DNA of 64,000 bases from Streptomyces sp. H27-H1 (GCF_026627445.1 NZ_JAPNLJ010000011.1:62001-126000), one strand, 5' to 3'. Counted from the first letter of the stretch, positions 8,816 through 17,568 are shown. Notes: a model not told the origin generated them from the letters alone. Made by a program: numbers and translations.

Positions 8816-8911
8816 AGGTCGCGACGGGTCCGGGGCGGAGCTTCGGGGAACGGGCGAACCGGGGGTCCCCCCGGACGGAGTCTGGGGGAGGTCGGGGGCG
8901 GCCCCACAGCA

Positions 8912-9847
8912 CTAGCCGGGGCGGCGGCGGGAGCGCCACAGGAGGTAGAGCGCCGAGGCCACGGCCGCGCCTCGCGCCAGCCACGGCAGGAGGTCGTGGA
9001 AGGCGCCCCCCATGGCCTCATCAGCCAAGGGGGACCCCCAGCGGCCGTTCAGCCGGCCCCACAGCCACAGCACCGCCCCCGCGAAGACCGTTCCCGGCAG
9101 CCCGAAGACCACCCACTTCCGCTCGGCGGGACCCAGCACCCGCGAGGCGTACGCGAGCAGCCAGCCCCCGGCGCTCAGCAGCCAGTAGCCGGAGACGGCC
9201 CCCGCGAGCAGGGCCACCGCCGCCAACAGCAGGAACGTGTGGGGCTTTCGCCTCACCGGAGCCGCCCGGGCGACGACGGCTGCCGCGGCCGCGGCATCCG
9301 CGTCCGCCTTCGCCCGGCGCCGCCGCTCCCGCAGGAACCCGACGAGCGTGCGCCGCCCCTCCGGAGCCTCGGCGGGATCCGGCTCGGGCTCCGCGTCCGG
9401 CTCCCGCTCCGCGGCCGGCCCCTTCAGGAGTTCGGGGATCTCGATCCCGCCCGCGAAGCCCTCCACCGCCGACGCCGGCCCCACCGTCCACCAGTCGGGC
9501 TCCATCTTCTCGCCGGAGCCCAGCTCGTCGAGCCCCGCGAGGTGCGGCGGCGCGGCCCCCCGCTGCACCGGCACCGCGGGAGCGGAGGGCGCCGGACGGT
9601 CGGCCGCCGTGGGCGGGCCCGTCGCCGACAGGGTGTCCAGGACCTCCTCCGGCGTGCCGATCCGCTCCAGAATGCGCCGTACCGCCGCGGGCGTCTCCGG
9701 TTCGTACTTCGCCCGCCGCCGGTCGATCTCGTCCCGCAGCCCCGCCACCAGCCGCATCCGGTCCCCGGACGACAGGTGCTTGCGCTGGGCCAAGTCCCCG
9801 ACCCGGCTCAGATATTCGTAGACCAGATGGTCGCTCTCGATCCCCAC
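8912..9847 (-). CDS. Membrane protein with N-terminal HAAS-like domain
   Basis: About 311 residues. I take the GTG at 9847, preceded by GGGAGGAGCC. Residues 1-70 are helical and charged (YEYLSRVGDLAQRKHL, GLRDEIDRRRAKY, RILERIGTPEEVLDTL), the pattern of HAAS or permease-prefix domains. A proline/alanine/glutamate-rich linker follows, then a basic RERRRRAKADAD segment and three to four membrane segments in the last 110 residues. The function is unknown. It is divergent from the helicase-C protein gene. Confidence 0.75.
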   Translation of the reverse strand: MGIESDHLVYEYLSRVGDLAQRKHLSSGDRMRLVAGLRDEIDRRRAKYEPETPAAVRRILERIGTPEEVLDTLSATGPPTAADRPAPSAPAVPVQRGAAPPHLAGLDELGSGEKMEPDWWTVGPASAVEGFAGGIEIPELLKGPAAEREPDAEPEPDPAEAPEGRRTLVGFLRERRRRAKADADAAAAAAVVARAAPVRRKPHTFLLLAAVALLAGAVSGYWLLSAGGWLLAYASRVLGPAERKWVVFGLPGTVFAGAVLWLWGRLNGRWGSPLADEAMGGAFHDLLPWLARGAAVASALYLLWRSRRRPG

Positions 9848-9981
9848 GCCCCGGCTCCTCCCGTGCCACCTCGACCGAAGGTAGCGCGTGCGCCCGTGGA
9901 GCGGCCGGGGGCGCAGCGGATACCGTTGGCCGGATGGGGACCGGCCGACTGACCGGCCGACGCGACCAGGAGGCGACGCCC

Positions 9982-12426
9982 GTGCCTGACCCGAGCACCG
10001 CGGGAAGCGCTCCGCGCTCCCTCGCCGAAGAGCTGCGCGCCCGCGACGACGAGGGGCTCGCCGCCCTGTTGCGCGCCCGGCCGGACCTGCTGAGCCCGGT
10101 CCCCGGGGACGTGTCGCAGCTCGCGACGCGGGCCGGGACACGGGCCTCGGTGGTGCGCGCGCTGGACCGCCTCGACCGGTTCGCCCTGCAGAGCGCCGAG
10201 GCCCTCGCGGTGGGCCCGGAGCCCTGCCCGTACGCGGTACTGGAGTCCCTGCTCAGCGGTGACACCGGAACCACGTCCGGCACGGACAACGGGGCCCGCG
10301 CCGAACTCCCCCGAGCCCTTGCGACCCTGCGCGAGCAGGCCCTCGTATGGAGCGACGACGAGCGGCTGCGCCTGGTGCGCACCGCCCGCGAACTGCTCGC
10401 CCCCTCCCCTTCGCGGCCCTCCCCCACCGGGCTCGGCCCGACCGTCGCCGAGGCCACGGCCGGCATGTCGCCGACCCGGATCCAGGAGATCGTGGCGGCC
10501 GTCGGGCTGTCCGCGACGCACGACCCGGTGTCGGCGGTGACCGCGCTGACGGCCCTGTTCACCGACCCGGTCCGGATGTCGGCGCTGCTCGACGAAGCCC
10601 CCGCGGAGGCCCACCAGGTGCTGGGCCGGCTCGTGTGGGGCCCTCCGTACGGGGAGGTGACCCCGAATCCGACGCCTCCGGTGCGCTGGCTCCGGGACCG
10701 GGGTCTGCTGCTGCCGGCCTCGGCGCGCACCGTCCTGCTGCCGCGCGAGGTGGCGCTGTACCTGCGCGGCGGGCTCGCGCACCGGGTGACGGAGCCGCTG
10801 CCCCCGGCCGTTCCCGCGCACCGCGAGCACCGTCCACAGCTTGTGGACGCGAACGCGGCCGGTCAGGCGCTGGCCGCGCTGTCGACGGTCGAGGAGCTGG
10901 TGAAGTCCTGGGAGCACACCGGTCCGGCCGTGCTCCGGGCGGGCGGGCTCTCCGTACGCGACCTGAAGCGGGCGGCTGCCGGGCTGGACACCGACGAGCC
11001 GTCGGCGGCGTTCTGGATCGAACTGTCCTACGCGGCCGGCCTGCTGGCCAGCGACGGCGAGGCCGACGAGCGGTACGCGCCGACCCCGGCCTTCGACAAG
11101 TGGCTCGAACTCCCGCCCGCCGAGCGCTGGTCGGTGCTGGCGGCGGCCTGGCTGGCCGCCACCCGGACCGCCGGCCTGGTCGGCGAACAGGACGCGAAGG
11201 GCCGTACGCTCTCGGTGCTCGGTGCGGACCTGGACCGCTCCGCCGCCGCCGAGGTGCGCCGCCGCGCCCTGACCCTGCTCGCCGACCTCCCCGAGGGCGG
11301 CTCCCCGGACCCGTCCGTGCTCCTCGCCCGCCTCTCGTGGGAGCGGCCGGTGCGCGGTACGAGCGAACTGCGCTCCCGCCTCGCACGCTGGACGCTGACC
11401 GAGGCGGAGGTCCTCGGAGTCACCGGCCGCGGCGCGCTCGCCGCACCCGGCCGGGCCCTGCTGGAGGGGCGCGACCCGGCGCCGCTGCTCGCGCCACTGC
11501 TGCCCGAGCCCGTCGACCACGTACTGCTCCAGGCCGACCTGACGGCGGTGGCCCCCGGGCCGCTGCGGCGGGCGGTCGCCGAGGTCCTGGCCGTGCTGGC
11601 GGAGGTGGAGTCCAAGGGCGGGGCCACCGTGTACCGCTTCACACCCGGGTCGGTACGCCGCGCCCTGGACGCCGGCCACACCGCCGTCGACCTGCAGTCC
11701 TTCCTCACCGAGCACAGCCGGACGCCGGTACCTCAGCCGCTGTCGTACCTCATCGACGACGTGGCCCGGCGGCACGGACACCTCCGGGTCGGCTCGGCCT
11801 CCTCGTACGTGCGCTGCGACGACGACGGCATGCTGAACGAGATCATGGCCGACAAACGGTCCGCGGGCCTCGGGCTGCGCCGCCTCGCGCCGACCGTGCT
11901 GGCCGCGCAGGCCGAACCGACCGTGCTGCTCGACGGGTTGCGGGCCATGGGGTACGCCCCGGCCGCGGAATCCCGTACGGGTGACGTCCTGATCGCCCGC
12001 GCCGACGCCCACCGCACCCCGAACCGCGCGGTACCCGTACCGGTCCCCGACGGGCCGCCGGTACCGGACACGACGCTGCTCGCGGCGGCCGTACGGGCCA
12101 TCCGCGCGGGCGACATGGCGGCGACGGCCATCCGCAAGGAGCCCGCCGCCACCTCCTCCGGCGCGGGCGGTCCGGGAGCCGCCGGCGAACTCCCGCGTAC
12201 GAGCGCGGCGGAGACCCTGGCGACGGTGCAGGCCGCCGCGCTCACCGGGTCGGCGGTGTGGATCGGCTACGTCAACGCCGACGGGGCGGCCAGCCAGCGG
12301 GTCATCGCCCCCGTCCGGGTCGAGGGCGGCTTCGTCACCGGCTACGACCACACGGCGGACGAGGTACGGACGTACGCGCTGCACCGGATCACGGGGGTCG
12401 CGGAACTGGCCGAGGACCAGCTCTAG
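9982..12426 (+). CDS. XPB-associated helicase C-terminal domain protein (Rv0862c-like)
   Basis: About 814 residues. The GTG at 9982 is preceded by AGGAGG at good spacing; an upstream in-frame start at 9934 has none. No Walker motifs are present, so it is not itself a helicase. The C-terminal 300 residues match the Helicase_C_3/XPB-Ssl2-like region (LQADLTAVAPGPL, SFLTEHSRTPVPQPLSYLID, YVRCDD), and a WYL-like block ends the protein (VWIGYVNADGAASQRVIAP). In mycobacteria the homologue sits beside the XPB gene; here XPB is 5 kb downstream on the same strand. Likely partner or modulator of XPB in DNA repair. Confidence 0.85.
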   Translation: MPDPSTAGSAPRSLAEELRARDDEGLAALLRARPDLLSPVPGDVSQLATRAGTRASVVRALDRLDRFALQSAEALAVGPEPCPYAVLESLLSGDTGTTSGTDNGARAELPRALATLREQALVWSDDERLRLVRTARELLAPSPSRPSPTGLGPTVAEATAGMSPTRIQEIVAAVGLSATHDPVSAVTALTALFTDPVRMSALLDEAPAEAHQVLGRLVWGPPYGEVTPNPTPPVRWLRDRGLLLPASARTVLLPREVALYLRGGLAHRVTEPLPPAVPAHREHRPQLVDANAAGQALAALSTVEELVKSWEHTGPAVLRAGGLSVRDLKRAAAGLDTDEPSAAFWIELSYAAGLLASDGEADERYAPTPAFDKWLELPPAERWSVLAAAWLAATRTAGLVGEQDAKGRTLSVLGADLDRSAAAEVRRRALTLLADLPEGGSPDPSVLLARLSWERPVRGTSELRSRLARWTLTEAEVLGVTGRGALAAPGRALLEGRDPAPLLAPLLPEPVDHVLLQADLTAVAPGPLRRAVAEVLAVLAEVESKGGATVYRFTPGSVRRALDAGHTAVDLQSFLTEHSRTPVPQPLSYLIDDVARRHGHLRVGSASSYVRCDDDGMLNEIMADKRSAGLGLRRLAPTVLAAQAEPTVLLDGLRAMGYAPAAESRTGDVLIARADAHRTPNRAVPVPVPDGPPVPDTTLLAAAVRAIRAGDMAATAIRKEPAATSSGAGGPGAAGELPRTSAAETLATVQAAALTGSAVWIGYVNADGAASQRVIAPVRVEGGFVTGYDHTADEVRTYALHRITGVAELAEDQL

Positions 12427-12491
12427 CCGGGGCGCGTCCTTCGGCTCGGGCCGGGCCGGGCCCGCCGGGCAGGACCTGCCCGGCGGCGCCT

Positions 12492-12531
12492 GTCGGTCCG
12501 GTCCCGTCCGGTCCTCGTCGGTCCGGTCCCG
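12492..12531. repeat. 15-bp exact direct repeat upstream of the DUF4291 gene
   Basis: GTCGGTCCGGTCCCG occurs at 12492-12506 and 12517-12531, about two helical turns apart, 50 bp before the DUF4291 start. It may be a regulator-binding pair or simple slippage duplication in GC-rich DNA. Confidence 0.5.
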
Positions 12532-12581
12532 GGAGGGAAATCCGCTGGCCCGGAGTTGGCGCGGCCCCGCACGCTGGGGCC

Positions 12582-13187
12582 ATGTCCGATATGACGACGG
12601 CTCCCGTCCCCCGCCACCAGATTCGCGCCTCGCACACCGCCGACACCATCACCGTGTACCAGGCGTACCACCCCCGGATCGGGGTGCCGGCCGCCCTTGA
12701 GGGCCGTTTCCCGCCCGCTTGGAAGCGGGAGCGGATGACCTGGGTCAAGCCGTCGTTCCTGTGGATGATGTACCGCTGCGGCTGGGCCACCAAGGCCGAC
12801 CAGGAGACGGTCCTGGCCGTCGAGATCACCCGCACCGGCTTCGACCGGGCGCTGCGGGACGCCTGCCTGTCGCACTACGTCCCCGCCGTGCACCCCGACC
12901 GGGCGGACTGGCAGCGGACGCTGCGTACCGCCCCCGCCCGCGTGCAGTGGGACCCGGAGCGCGATCTGCACCTGAACCCGCTCCCGTACCGCTCGCTCCA
13001 ACTGGGCCTGGCCGGGGAGGCGTCGCGGGCCTACGCCGACGAGTGGACGGTCGCCATCCGCGATGTGACCCCGCTGGTCCGGGAGATCCACGGCCTGCTC
13101 CGCTCCGGGGCACCGGAGGCGGCGCGCGCCCTGCTTCCGCAGGAGGTTCCCTACCCGGCGGGGCCGCTGGAACACCTGGGCGGCTAG
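12582..13187 (+). CDS. DUF4291 domain protein
   Basis: 201 residues. The fold-typical order is present: RASHTADTITVYQAYHP, then RMTWVKPSFLWMMYRCGWA, and a tail with RSLQLGLAGEASRAYADEW. This is the DUF4291 family, whose activity is not known to me. The start is the ATG at 12582 shortly after a short GC-rich repeat pair. The TAG stop lies inside the terminal CTAG of the MITE-like element that begins at 13184, so the present 3' end may have been set by that insertion. Confidence 0.9.
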   Translation: MSDMTTAPVPRHQIRASHTADTITVYQAYHPRIGVPAALEGRFPPAWKRERMTWVKPSFLWMMYRCGWATKADQETVLAVEITRTGFDRALRDACLSHYVPAVHPDRADWQRTLRTAPARVQWDPERDLHLNPLPYRSLQLGLAGEASRAYADEWTVAIRDVTPLVREIHGLLRSGAPEAARALLPQEVPYPAGPLEHLGG

Positions 13188-13348
13188 TGCTGTGGCCGGG
13201 AAGGTTTGCCGGGTCGCGGTGTCCGGTGCGGTGCATCGCAAGGCGGAGGGCCGAGGCTCGTACTGGACGTACTTGCCCGGTCCGACAACGCCGCGAGGTG
13301 CCGTGCCGGGCGCCGCGACACGGTGAACCTTTCCGGCCACAGCACTAG
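13184..13348. mobile_element. MITE-like element, 165 bp with ~40-bp terminal inverted repeats
   Basis: The left end CTAGTGCTGTGGCCGGGAAG and the right end (reading inward) CTAGTGCTGTGGCCGGAAAG are inverted copies; about 35 of the first 41 positions match. The interior is about 80 bp and cannot encode a transposase. CTAG at both outer ends may be part of the repeat or a 4-bp target duplication, which is known for some IS5-group elements. The left end supplies the stop codon of the DUF4291 gene. It would need a transposase in trans. Confidence 0.8.
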
Positions 13349-13667
13349 CGACGGAAACGGGTCGCGACCATTCCGCTGTCTCCGCAGGTCAGGCAGTTCA
13401 ACAGGGCCCTTGGGGCCTGTTGCACTGCGGTGACATTCCGACGACGGATTGGAGATGTGACCTGTGTGAAGATCAGCTCATCGCAGCAGCGACCGGGGGG
13501 GAAGCAACCGGACCGCCGGCGAGATCCCGCACCACCCACCGGACCGGCGTTCCACCGCCGGCCGGTTCGCCAGGCCGCTTCGCCTGCTCTGCCTCTCCAC
13601 CTTTCGGCCACTCTGCCCTTCGGCCGCCACTGCCGTCTGATCTTGTTGATTCCCGGGGGATTCCACC
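13349..13667. other. Intergenic region before the sortase-anchored protein, with hairpin
   Basis: 320 bp without a convincing gene. AACAGGGCCC, TT, GGGGCCTGTT at 13400-13421 forms a near-perfect hairpin that may end transcription reading out of the element. The right half should hold the promoter of the surface-protein gene, whose ribosome site is the GGGGGA about 7 bp before the ATG at 13668. Short frames here, including one with a cysteine pattern near 13420-13470, lack a credible start. Confidence 0.5.
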
Positions 13668-14945
13668 ATGTCCGCTCGCACCGCCACCCGCCGCACCGTC
13701 CGCACCGCCGCCGCCACCGCGGTAGTCGCCGCCATCGCCGGCACCGCCCTGATGCCGCTGTCGGCCTACGCCACCGAGGGCAACTACAAGGCGCTGAAGA
13801 CCACGATGAGCGCACCGGTCCCGAGCGGCCCGCTGACCCGGGGCGGCGCGACGGAGACCTTCGACCTGACGGTGACCAACACGACGGACAAGCCCTCCTC
13901 CTACCACCCGTGGATGCTCCTCGACCACACCGGCGGCAGCCCGCTCCAGGAGAGCGACGTGATCTACAAGGTCGCCCCGGTGAGCGCCCCGGCGACCGGG
14001 TTCCGGATCGGGCAGCAGGACGGCGAGTGGCAGGGACTGTTCTACCCGGCGGACGGCAATGCCTCGGACGGCTTCCAGATCCCGGCCGGCGGCAAGATGG
14101 TCTGGAAGGTCACCATCGGCCTCGGCAAGAGCTACCCGACCCTCAACGGCGACTTCAACCTGCGGGCGTCGACCTACCAGAACGAGCTCACGGACGGCGG
14201 CGAGGGCTCGCTGGCCTTCAAGACCGGTCCGGCGGCCAAGCCCGGGACGCTGGAGACCTCGTTCGGCAAGGTGAGCCCCTGCGCCGACGGCGAAGCCCCC
14301 GACTGCCGGGAGATGGACCTGCGCTACCGGGTCACCGGTGGCGGCGAGTTCAACTCCGGCCTCGGCACCTGGCTGGATGTGGACATGGCCGACGTGGCGG
14401 ACTCCGACCTCAAGGTGCGGGTCAAGGTCGACGGCACGTGGAAGGACCTGAAGGTCCAGGGCGGCCGCCTGCCGGTCATCGCGAAGGGCTTCGGCGCCGC
14501 CTCCGGCGACCACATCACGCACATACAGGTCAAGCTCGGCCCGAAGGCGACGCTCAAGAAGCTCGCCCCGGTCAAGGTGACCGCCATGGTCGGCCTGTCC
14601 GAGGGCAACACCTACCCCTTCCTCTCCTCCGACCAGCAGTTCCAGCTCGGCCCGAAGACCACCACTCCGCCCAGCACGCCGGCACCGACGACCCCGGCAC
14701 CGACCGGCTCCGCGCCCACCACGCCGGCGCCCACCACCCCGGCGCCGACCGGCTCCGCGGCCTCCACCCCGGCGGCCCCGTCGACCCCGGCCCCGGGGAA
14801 CACCCCCGCCCCGACCGGCTCCCTCGCGCACACCGGCTCGGACTCCAACACCGGCCTGTACTCCGGCCTGGCCGCCCTCCTCATCGGCCTCGGCGGCGCG
14901 GCCGCCTGGCTCGGCAACCGCCGCCGGCGCACCGTCCGCGGCTAG
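13668..14945 (+). CDS. Sortase-anchored secreted surface protein (LAHTG motif)
   Basis: 425 residues. The signal peptide has an arginine-rich start and a hydrophobic core with likely cleavage after LSAYA (about residue 36). Residues 37-325 form an extracellular region of beta-sandwich character with no catalytic motif. Residues 330-395 are a threonine/proline/alanine linker with repeated TPAPT units. The end has LAHTGSDSN, a membrane segment and RRRR, the layout of class E sortase substrates (LAxTG) in Streptomyces. It should be covalently fixed to the cell wall. No sortase gene is in the window. Confidence 0.88.
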   Translation: MSARTATRRTVRTAAATAVVAAIAGTALMPLSAYATEGNYKALKTTMSAPVPSGPLTRGGATETFDLTVTNTTDKPSSYHPWMLLDHTGGSPLQESDVIYKVAPVSAPATGFRIGQQDGEWQGLFYPADGNASDGFQIPAGGKMVWKVTIGLGKSYPTLNGDFNLRASTYQNELTDGGEGSLAFKTGPAAKPGTLETSFGKVSPCADGEAPDCREMDLRYRVTGGGEFNSGLGTWLDVDMADVADSDLKVRVKVDGTWKDLKVQGGRLPVIAKGFGAASGDHITHIQVKLGPKATLKKLAPVKVTAMVGLSEGNTYPFLSSDQQFQLGPKTTTPPSTPAPTTPAPTGSAPTTPAPTTPAPTGSAASTPAAPSTPAPGNTPAPTGSLAHTGSDSNTGLYSGLAALLIGLGGAAAWLGNRRRRTVRG

Positions 14946-14960
14946 TACGGAACCGGAAAG

Positions 14961-15030
14961 GGCCACCGGTCACCGACGTGGCCCCAGTCGGCTCGGGCCA
15001 CCGGTCACCGACGTGGCCCCAGCCGGCTCG
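14961..15030. repeat. 35-bp tandem duplication after the surface-protein gene
   Basis: The unit starting GGCCACCGGTCACCGACGTG and ending CGGCTCG is present twice, 14961-14995 and 14996-15030, with a single T/C difference. It is noncoding and looks recent. Confidence 0.85.
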
Positions 15031-15037
15031 CAACACC

Positions 15038-15084
15038 CCGAAGGGGCCCGGCACACGCGCGATGCGTGTGCCGGGCCCCTTCGG
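15038..15084. terminator. 21-bp perfect stem-loop between convergent genes
   Basis: The stem begins CCGAAGGGGCCCGGCACACG and is exactly complementary across a 5-base loop GCGAT; TTTT follows on the plus strand. This is the strongest canonical terminator in the window and serves the surface-protein gene and, in reverse, the acetyltransferase gene. Confidence 0.93.
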
Positions 15085-15116
15085 TTTTCCGCTCCGCCCC
15101 ACCCGGCCGCCCCGTC

Positions 15117-15593
15117 TCACCTGGCCGCGTAGTCGATCCGGTCCGCCCTGAACGGCCAGACCTCGGCCAGCCAGTTCGTGACGGCCCCGTACACGGCCTT
15201 GTCGAGCGCGGCCCGGTCGGCACGTACCCAGGAACGGACCTGCACGCACTGCGGGTCCTCCTTCGCCGGGTAGATGTAGAGACACCCGATGACCTCGCCC
15301 TCCCCTTCCCCCTCCAGCACGCTGTAGGTGAACCCGCGGCGCTCCGCGAAGTCCCGCGCGTGGCCCTCCAGATCGGCGAGGTTCTGCTCGGCGCTCATCC
15401 CCTCCAGCGGCGGCCAGTTCCCCGCGAAGCCGGGGGTGGCCCGCACGTGCGCGATGCTTCCGCTCCAGGCGGCGAGGTCCCTCTCGTTGTGTTCCGGCCC
15501 GAGCGGCTCCAGCCGGAAGCCCTCGCCGACGAGCCCGGCGGGCACCTCGAACACGTCGGCCGCCGGCACGAAGTCCTGCTGATCAGTAGTCAT
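15117..15593 (-). CDS. GNAT-fold N-acetyltransferase-like protein
   Basis: 158 residues. The pattern suits an actinobacterial GNAT subfamily: GFRLEPLGPEHNERDLAAWSG near residue 25, then GFTYSVLEGEGEGEVIGCLY and YIYPAKEDPQCVQVRSWVR. The usual acetyl-CoA loop (R/QxxGxG/A) is weak, so catalytic activity is uncertain. It is followed on the same strand, 9 bp upstream, by the peroxiredoxin-like gene, so the two are probably co-transcribed. Confidence 0.75.
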   Translation of the reverse strand: MTTDQQDFVPAADVFEVPAGLVGEGFRLEPLGPEHNERDLAAWSGSIAHVRATPGFAGNWPPLEGMSAEQNLADLEGHARDFAERRGFTYSVLEGEGEGEVIGCLYIYPAKEDPQCVQVRSWVRADRAALDKAVYGAVTNWLAEVWPFRADRIDYAAR

Positions 15594-15602
15594 GCGGGGA
15601 CC

Positions 15603-16181
15603 CTACGCAGCCCCGTTCGCGGCGCCCACCGGATATCGGGCCGCCAGTTCGAGCAGCTCGTCGACGGACCACTGGTCGTAGACGTGCTCACCGTACTTGG
15701 CGGCCACCACCCGTCCGTCCGGCCCGATCAGCAGGTCGGCGGGCAGCCCGAACCGCCCGCCCCGCGGCCGCGGGGCGGGGAGCCGCTCCCGGCCCCGGGC
15801 CACGGCGACGGCCGACCGGGCGATCGCCCACAGCACCGGCCCCCAGGCGCGCGGGTCCAGCAGGGAGCGCGGGGAGGATTCGACGCCGAACTCCCGGTAG
15901 AGCCGCTGCTCCGGGTCGGCGACGACGGCGAAGGGGAAGTCCGCGGTGTGCGGCCGCAGTTCCTCGGCCGGGGAGTGGAAGAGCACGATCTCGCGGATCC
16001 CGGCGGCCTCGATCTCCGCGTGGCGCCGGACGACCGACCGCAGGTGGAGGTGGCAGACGGGGCAGCCGGCGAAGCGCCGGAACTGCAGGTGGAGGAGCCG
16101 CTGCGGGTCGGGCACGGGCAGGACCTGGCCCCAGAGGGCCGTAAGGCGGCGGACGGGCACGACGGAACCGGGCTCGAGCAT
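15603..16181 (-). CDS. Peroxiredoxin-like (AhpC/TSA family) thioredoxin-fold protein
   Basis: 192 residues from the ATG at 16181, preceded by GAGGAGGGG. The thioredoxin fold carries the active-site motif GCPVCHLHLRS with a CxxC (near residue 41), unlike the TxxC of true AhpC. The middle has EIVLFHSPAEELRPH and the end PADLLIGPDGRVVAAKYG. It probably reduces peroxides or disulfides in the cytoplasm; there is no signal peptide. It is divergent from a TetR gene, with a repeated operator between them, so it is the likely target of that regulator. Confidence 0.82.
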   Translation of the reverse strand: MLEPGSVVPVRRLTALWGQVLPVPDPQRLLHLQFRRFAGCPVCHLHLRSVVRRHAEIEAAGIREIVLFHSPAEELRPHTADFPFAVVADPEQRLYREFGVESSPRSLLDPRAWGPVLWAIARSAVAVARGRERLPAPRPRGGRFGLPADLLIGPDGRVVAAKYGEHVYDQWSVDELLELAARYPVGAANGAA

Positions 16182-16207
16182 GGAATACCCCTCCTCGACG
16201 GACGTAA

Positions 16208-16254
16208 GCGTATGCCGTACGCCTACCACCCCAGCGTAGGCGTATGCCGTACGC
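16208..16254. promoter_or_regulatory. Duplicated TetR-type operator in a divergent promoter
   Basis: GCGTATGCCGTACGC occurs exactly twice, at 16208-16222 and 16240-16254, and is itself partly palindromic (GCGTA...TACGC). Between the copies lies the inverted pair ACGCCTAC-N9-GTAGGCGT (16219-16243). The second copy overlaps the region where the -10 box of the TetR gene would sit. Confidence 0.75.
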
Positions 16255-16265
16255 TGTCAACCCTC

Positions 16266-16874
16266 ATGCCACGCCCCCGCTCCCACACAACGGCCCAACT
16301 GGCCGCCGCCGCCCTCGTCGTCATCGACCGCGACGGGCTGCCCGGGCTGTCCATGCGCGCCGTCGCCACCGAGCTCGGCATCAGCCCCATGGCCCTGTAC
16401 CGCTACGTCCGGGACCGCGAGGAACTCGAGGCGCTCGTCGTCGAACTCGTCCTCAGCGCAGTCGACACCGCCCCACCGCCCCACGGGCCCTGGCCCGGCC
16501 GGATCACGGTGCTGGCTCGCCGCCTGCGCGAGACCATGTGCGCCCACCCGTCCGTACTGCCGCTCACCCTGACCCACCGGCACCGCTCGCACAGCGGGCT
16601 GCGCTGGTCGGAGACGGTGCTCGGGGTACTCACCGAGGCCGGCATCGAGGCCGAGGAACGGGTCCTCGCGCTGCGCGCGCTCATCGCCTACGTGATCGGC
16701 GCCACGCAACTGGAACACCTCGGGCCGCTGTCCGGGCCCGGCACCACCGCCATCGCCGACCTGCCCGGGGACCAGTTCCCGTACATGTCGGCGACCGCCC
16801 GCGACGCCCGCTCGGTCACCCCGGACCGGGAGTTCGACGGCGGCCTGGAGCTGCTCCTGCGCGGCCTGGCATGA
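16266..16874 (+). CDS. TetR-family transcriptional regulator
   Basis: 202 residues. The N-terminal helix-turn-helix is typical (LSMRAVATELGISPMALYRYVRDREELEALV, residues 27-57), followed by a TetR_C-like ligand domain. Start at the ATG 16266, 12 bp after the operator copy; TACGCT at 16249-16254 is a plausible -10 for a leaderless mRNA. It most likely represses itself and the divergent peroxiredoxin-like gene. It ends 7 bp before a HAD gene, which may be under the same control. Confidence 0.9.
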   Translation: MPRPRSHTTAQLAAAALVVIDRDGLPGLSMRAVATELGISPMALYRYVRDREELEALVVELVLSAVDTAPPPHGPWPGRITVLARRLRETMCAHPSVLPLTLTHRHRSHSGLRWSETVLGVLTEAGIEAEERVLALRALIAYVIGATQLEHLGPLSGPGTTAIADLPGDQFPYMSATARDARSVTPDREFDGGLELLLRGLA

Positions 16875-16881
16875 TCCGCCG

Positions 16882-17568
16882 GTGAGCAACGCAGCCGCCT
16901 CCACCGTCCCGCCCGCCCGGTACGTCCTGTTCGACGTGGACGGCACCCTCGTCGACGCCGTCGCAGGCCAGCGCCGGGTCTGGGCCACCTGGGCCACCCG
17001 TTACGGACTGGATCCGGACGCGGTCCACGCCGTGGCCCTGCGGACCCGCCCGATGGAGACCTTCGCGGCCGTCGCCCCCGACCAGGACCCGCACGCCTGC
17101 CTGGCCGCGCTGCACGAGCTGGAGGACGAGGACGTCCGGTCCGGCACCTACGCGGCCTTCGACGGCGCCGCCGAGCTGCTGGCGGCCCTGCCTCCGGGCA
17201 GCTGGGCGCTGGTGACCTCCAACTACGAGCACCGGGTGCGCGGCCGCTTCGACCGGACCGGCCTGCCCGTGCCGCCCGTGCTCGTGGACGCCGCCGCCGT
17301 CTCCGAGGGCAAGCCCTCGCCGGTCCCGTACCTGCGGGGCGCGGCCCTCCTCGGCGCCGACCCCGCCCACTGCCTCGTCGTGGAGGACGCCCCCTCGGGC
17401 GTCCGGTCGGGACTGCGGGCCGGCATGACGGTCTGGACCGTCAACACCCCCGCCGCCCACCCCGAGGCCCACCGCCACTTCCCGACCCTGCGCGAGGCCG
17501 TCCCCGAGATCCTCGCCTTCGCGACGGCTTCCGCTTCCGCTTCCGCCGCAGCCGCTCCCACGACCTGA
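16882..17568 (+). CDS. HAD-family sugar-phosphatase-like hydrolase
   Basis: 228 residues from a GTG start 7 bp after the TetR gene. Motif I is FDVDGTLVDA near residue 19, motif II VTSNYEHR, and the motif III/IV region is KPSPVPYLRGAALLG...CLVVEDAPSGVRSG. The beta-phosphoglucomutase/GPP-like class of HAD enzymes fits best: small sugar or polyol phosphates. The last 15 residues are an alanine/serine tail encoded by a short GCTTCC-type repeat and are probably disordered. Confidence 0.85.
   Translation: MSNAAASTVPPARYVLFDVDGTLVDAVAGQRRVWATWATRYGLDPDAVHAVALRTRPMETFAAVAPDQDPHACLAALHELEDEDVRSGTYAAFDGAAELLAALPPGSWALVTSNYEHRVRGRFDRTGLPVPPVLVDAAAVSEGKPSPVPYLRGAALLGADPAHCLVVEDAPSGVRSGLRAGMTVWTVNTPAAHPEAHRHFPTLREAVPEILAFATASASASAAAAPTT

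Noticed and set aside
13420..13480. Short frame with HCGDIPTTDWRCDLCED, resembling a zinc finger
   Set aside because: Starts only from TTG, has no ribosome site, runs into low-complexity sequence, and overlaps a likely hairpin. Probably chance or a vestige.
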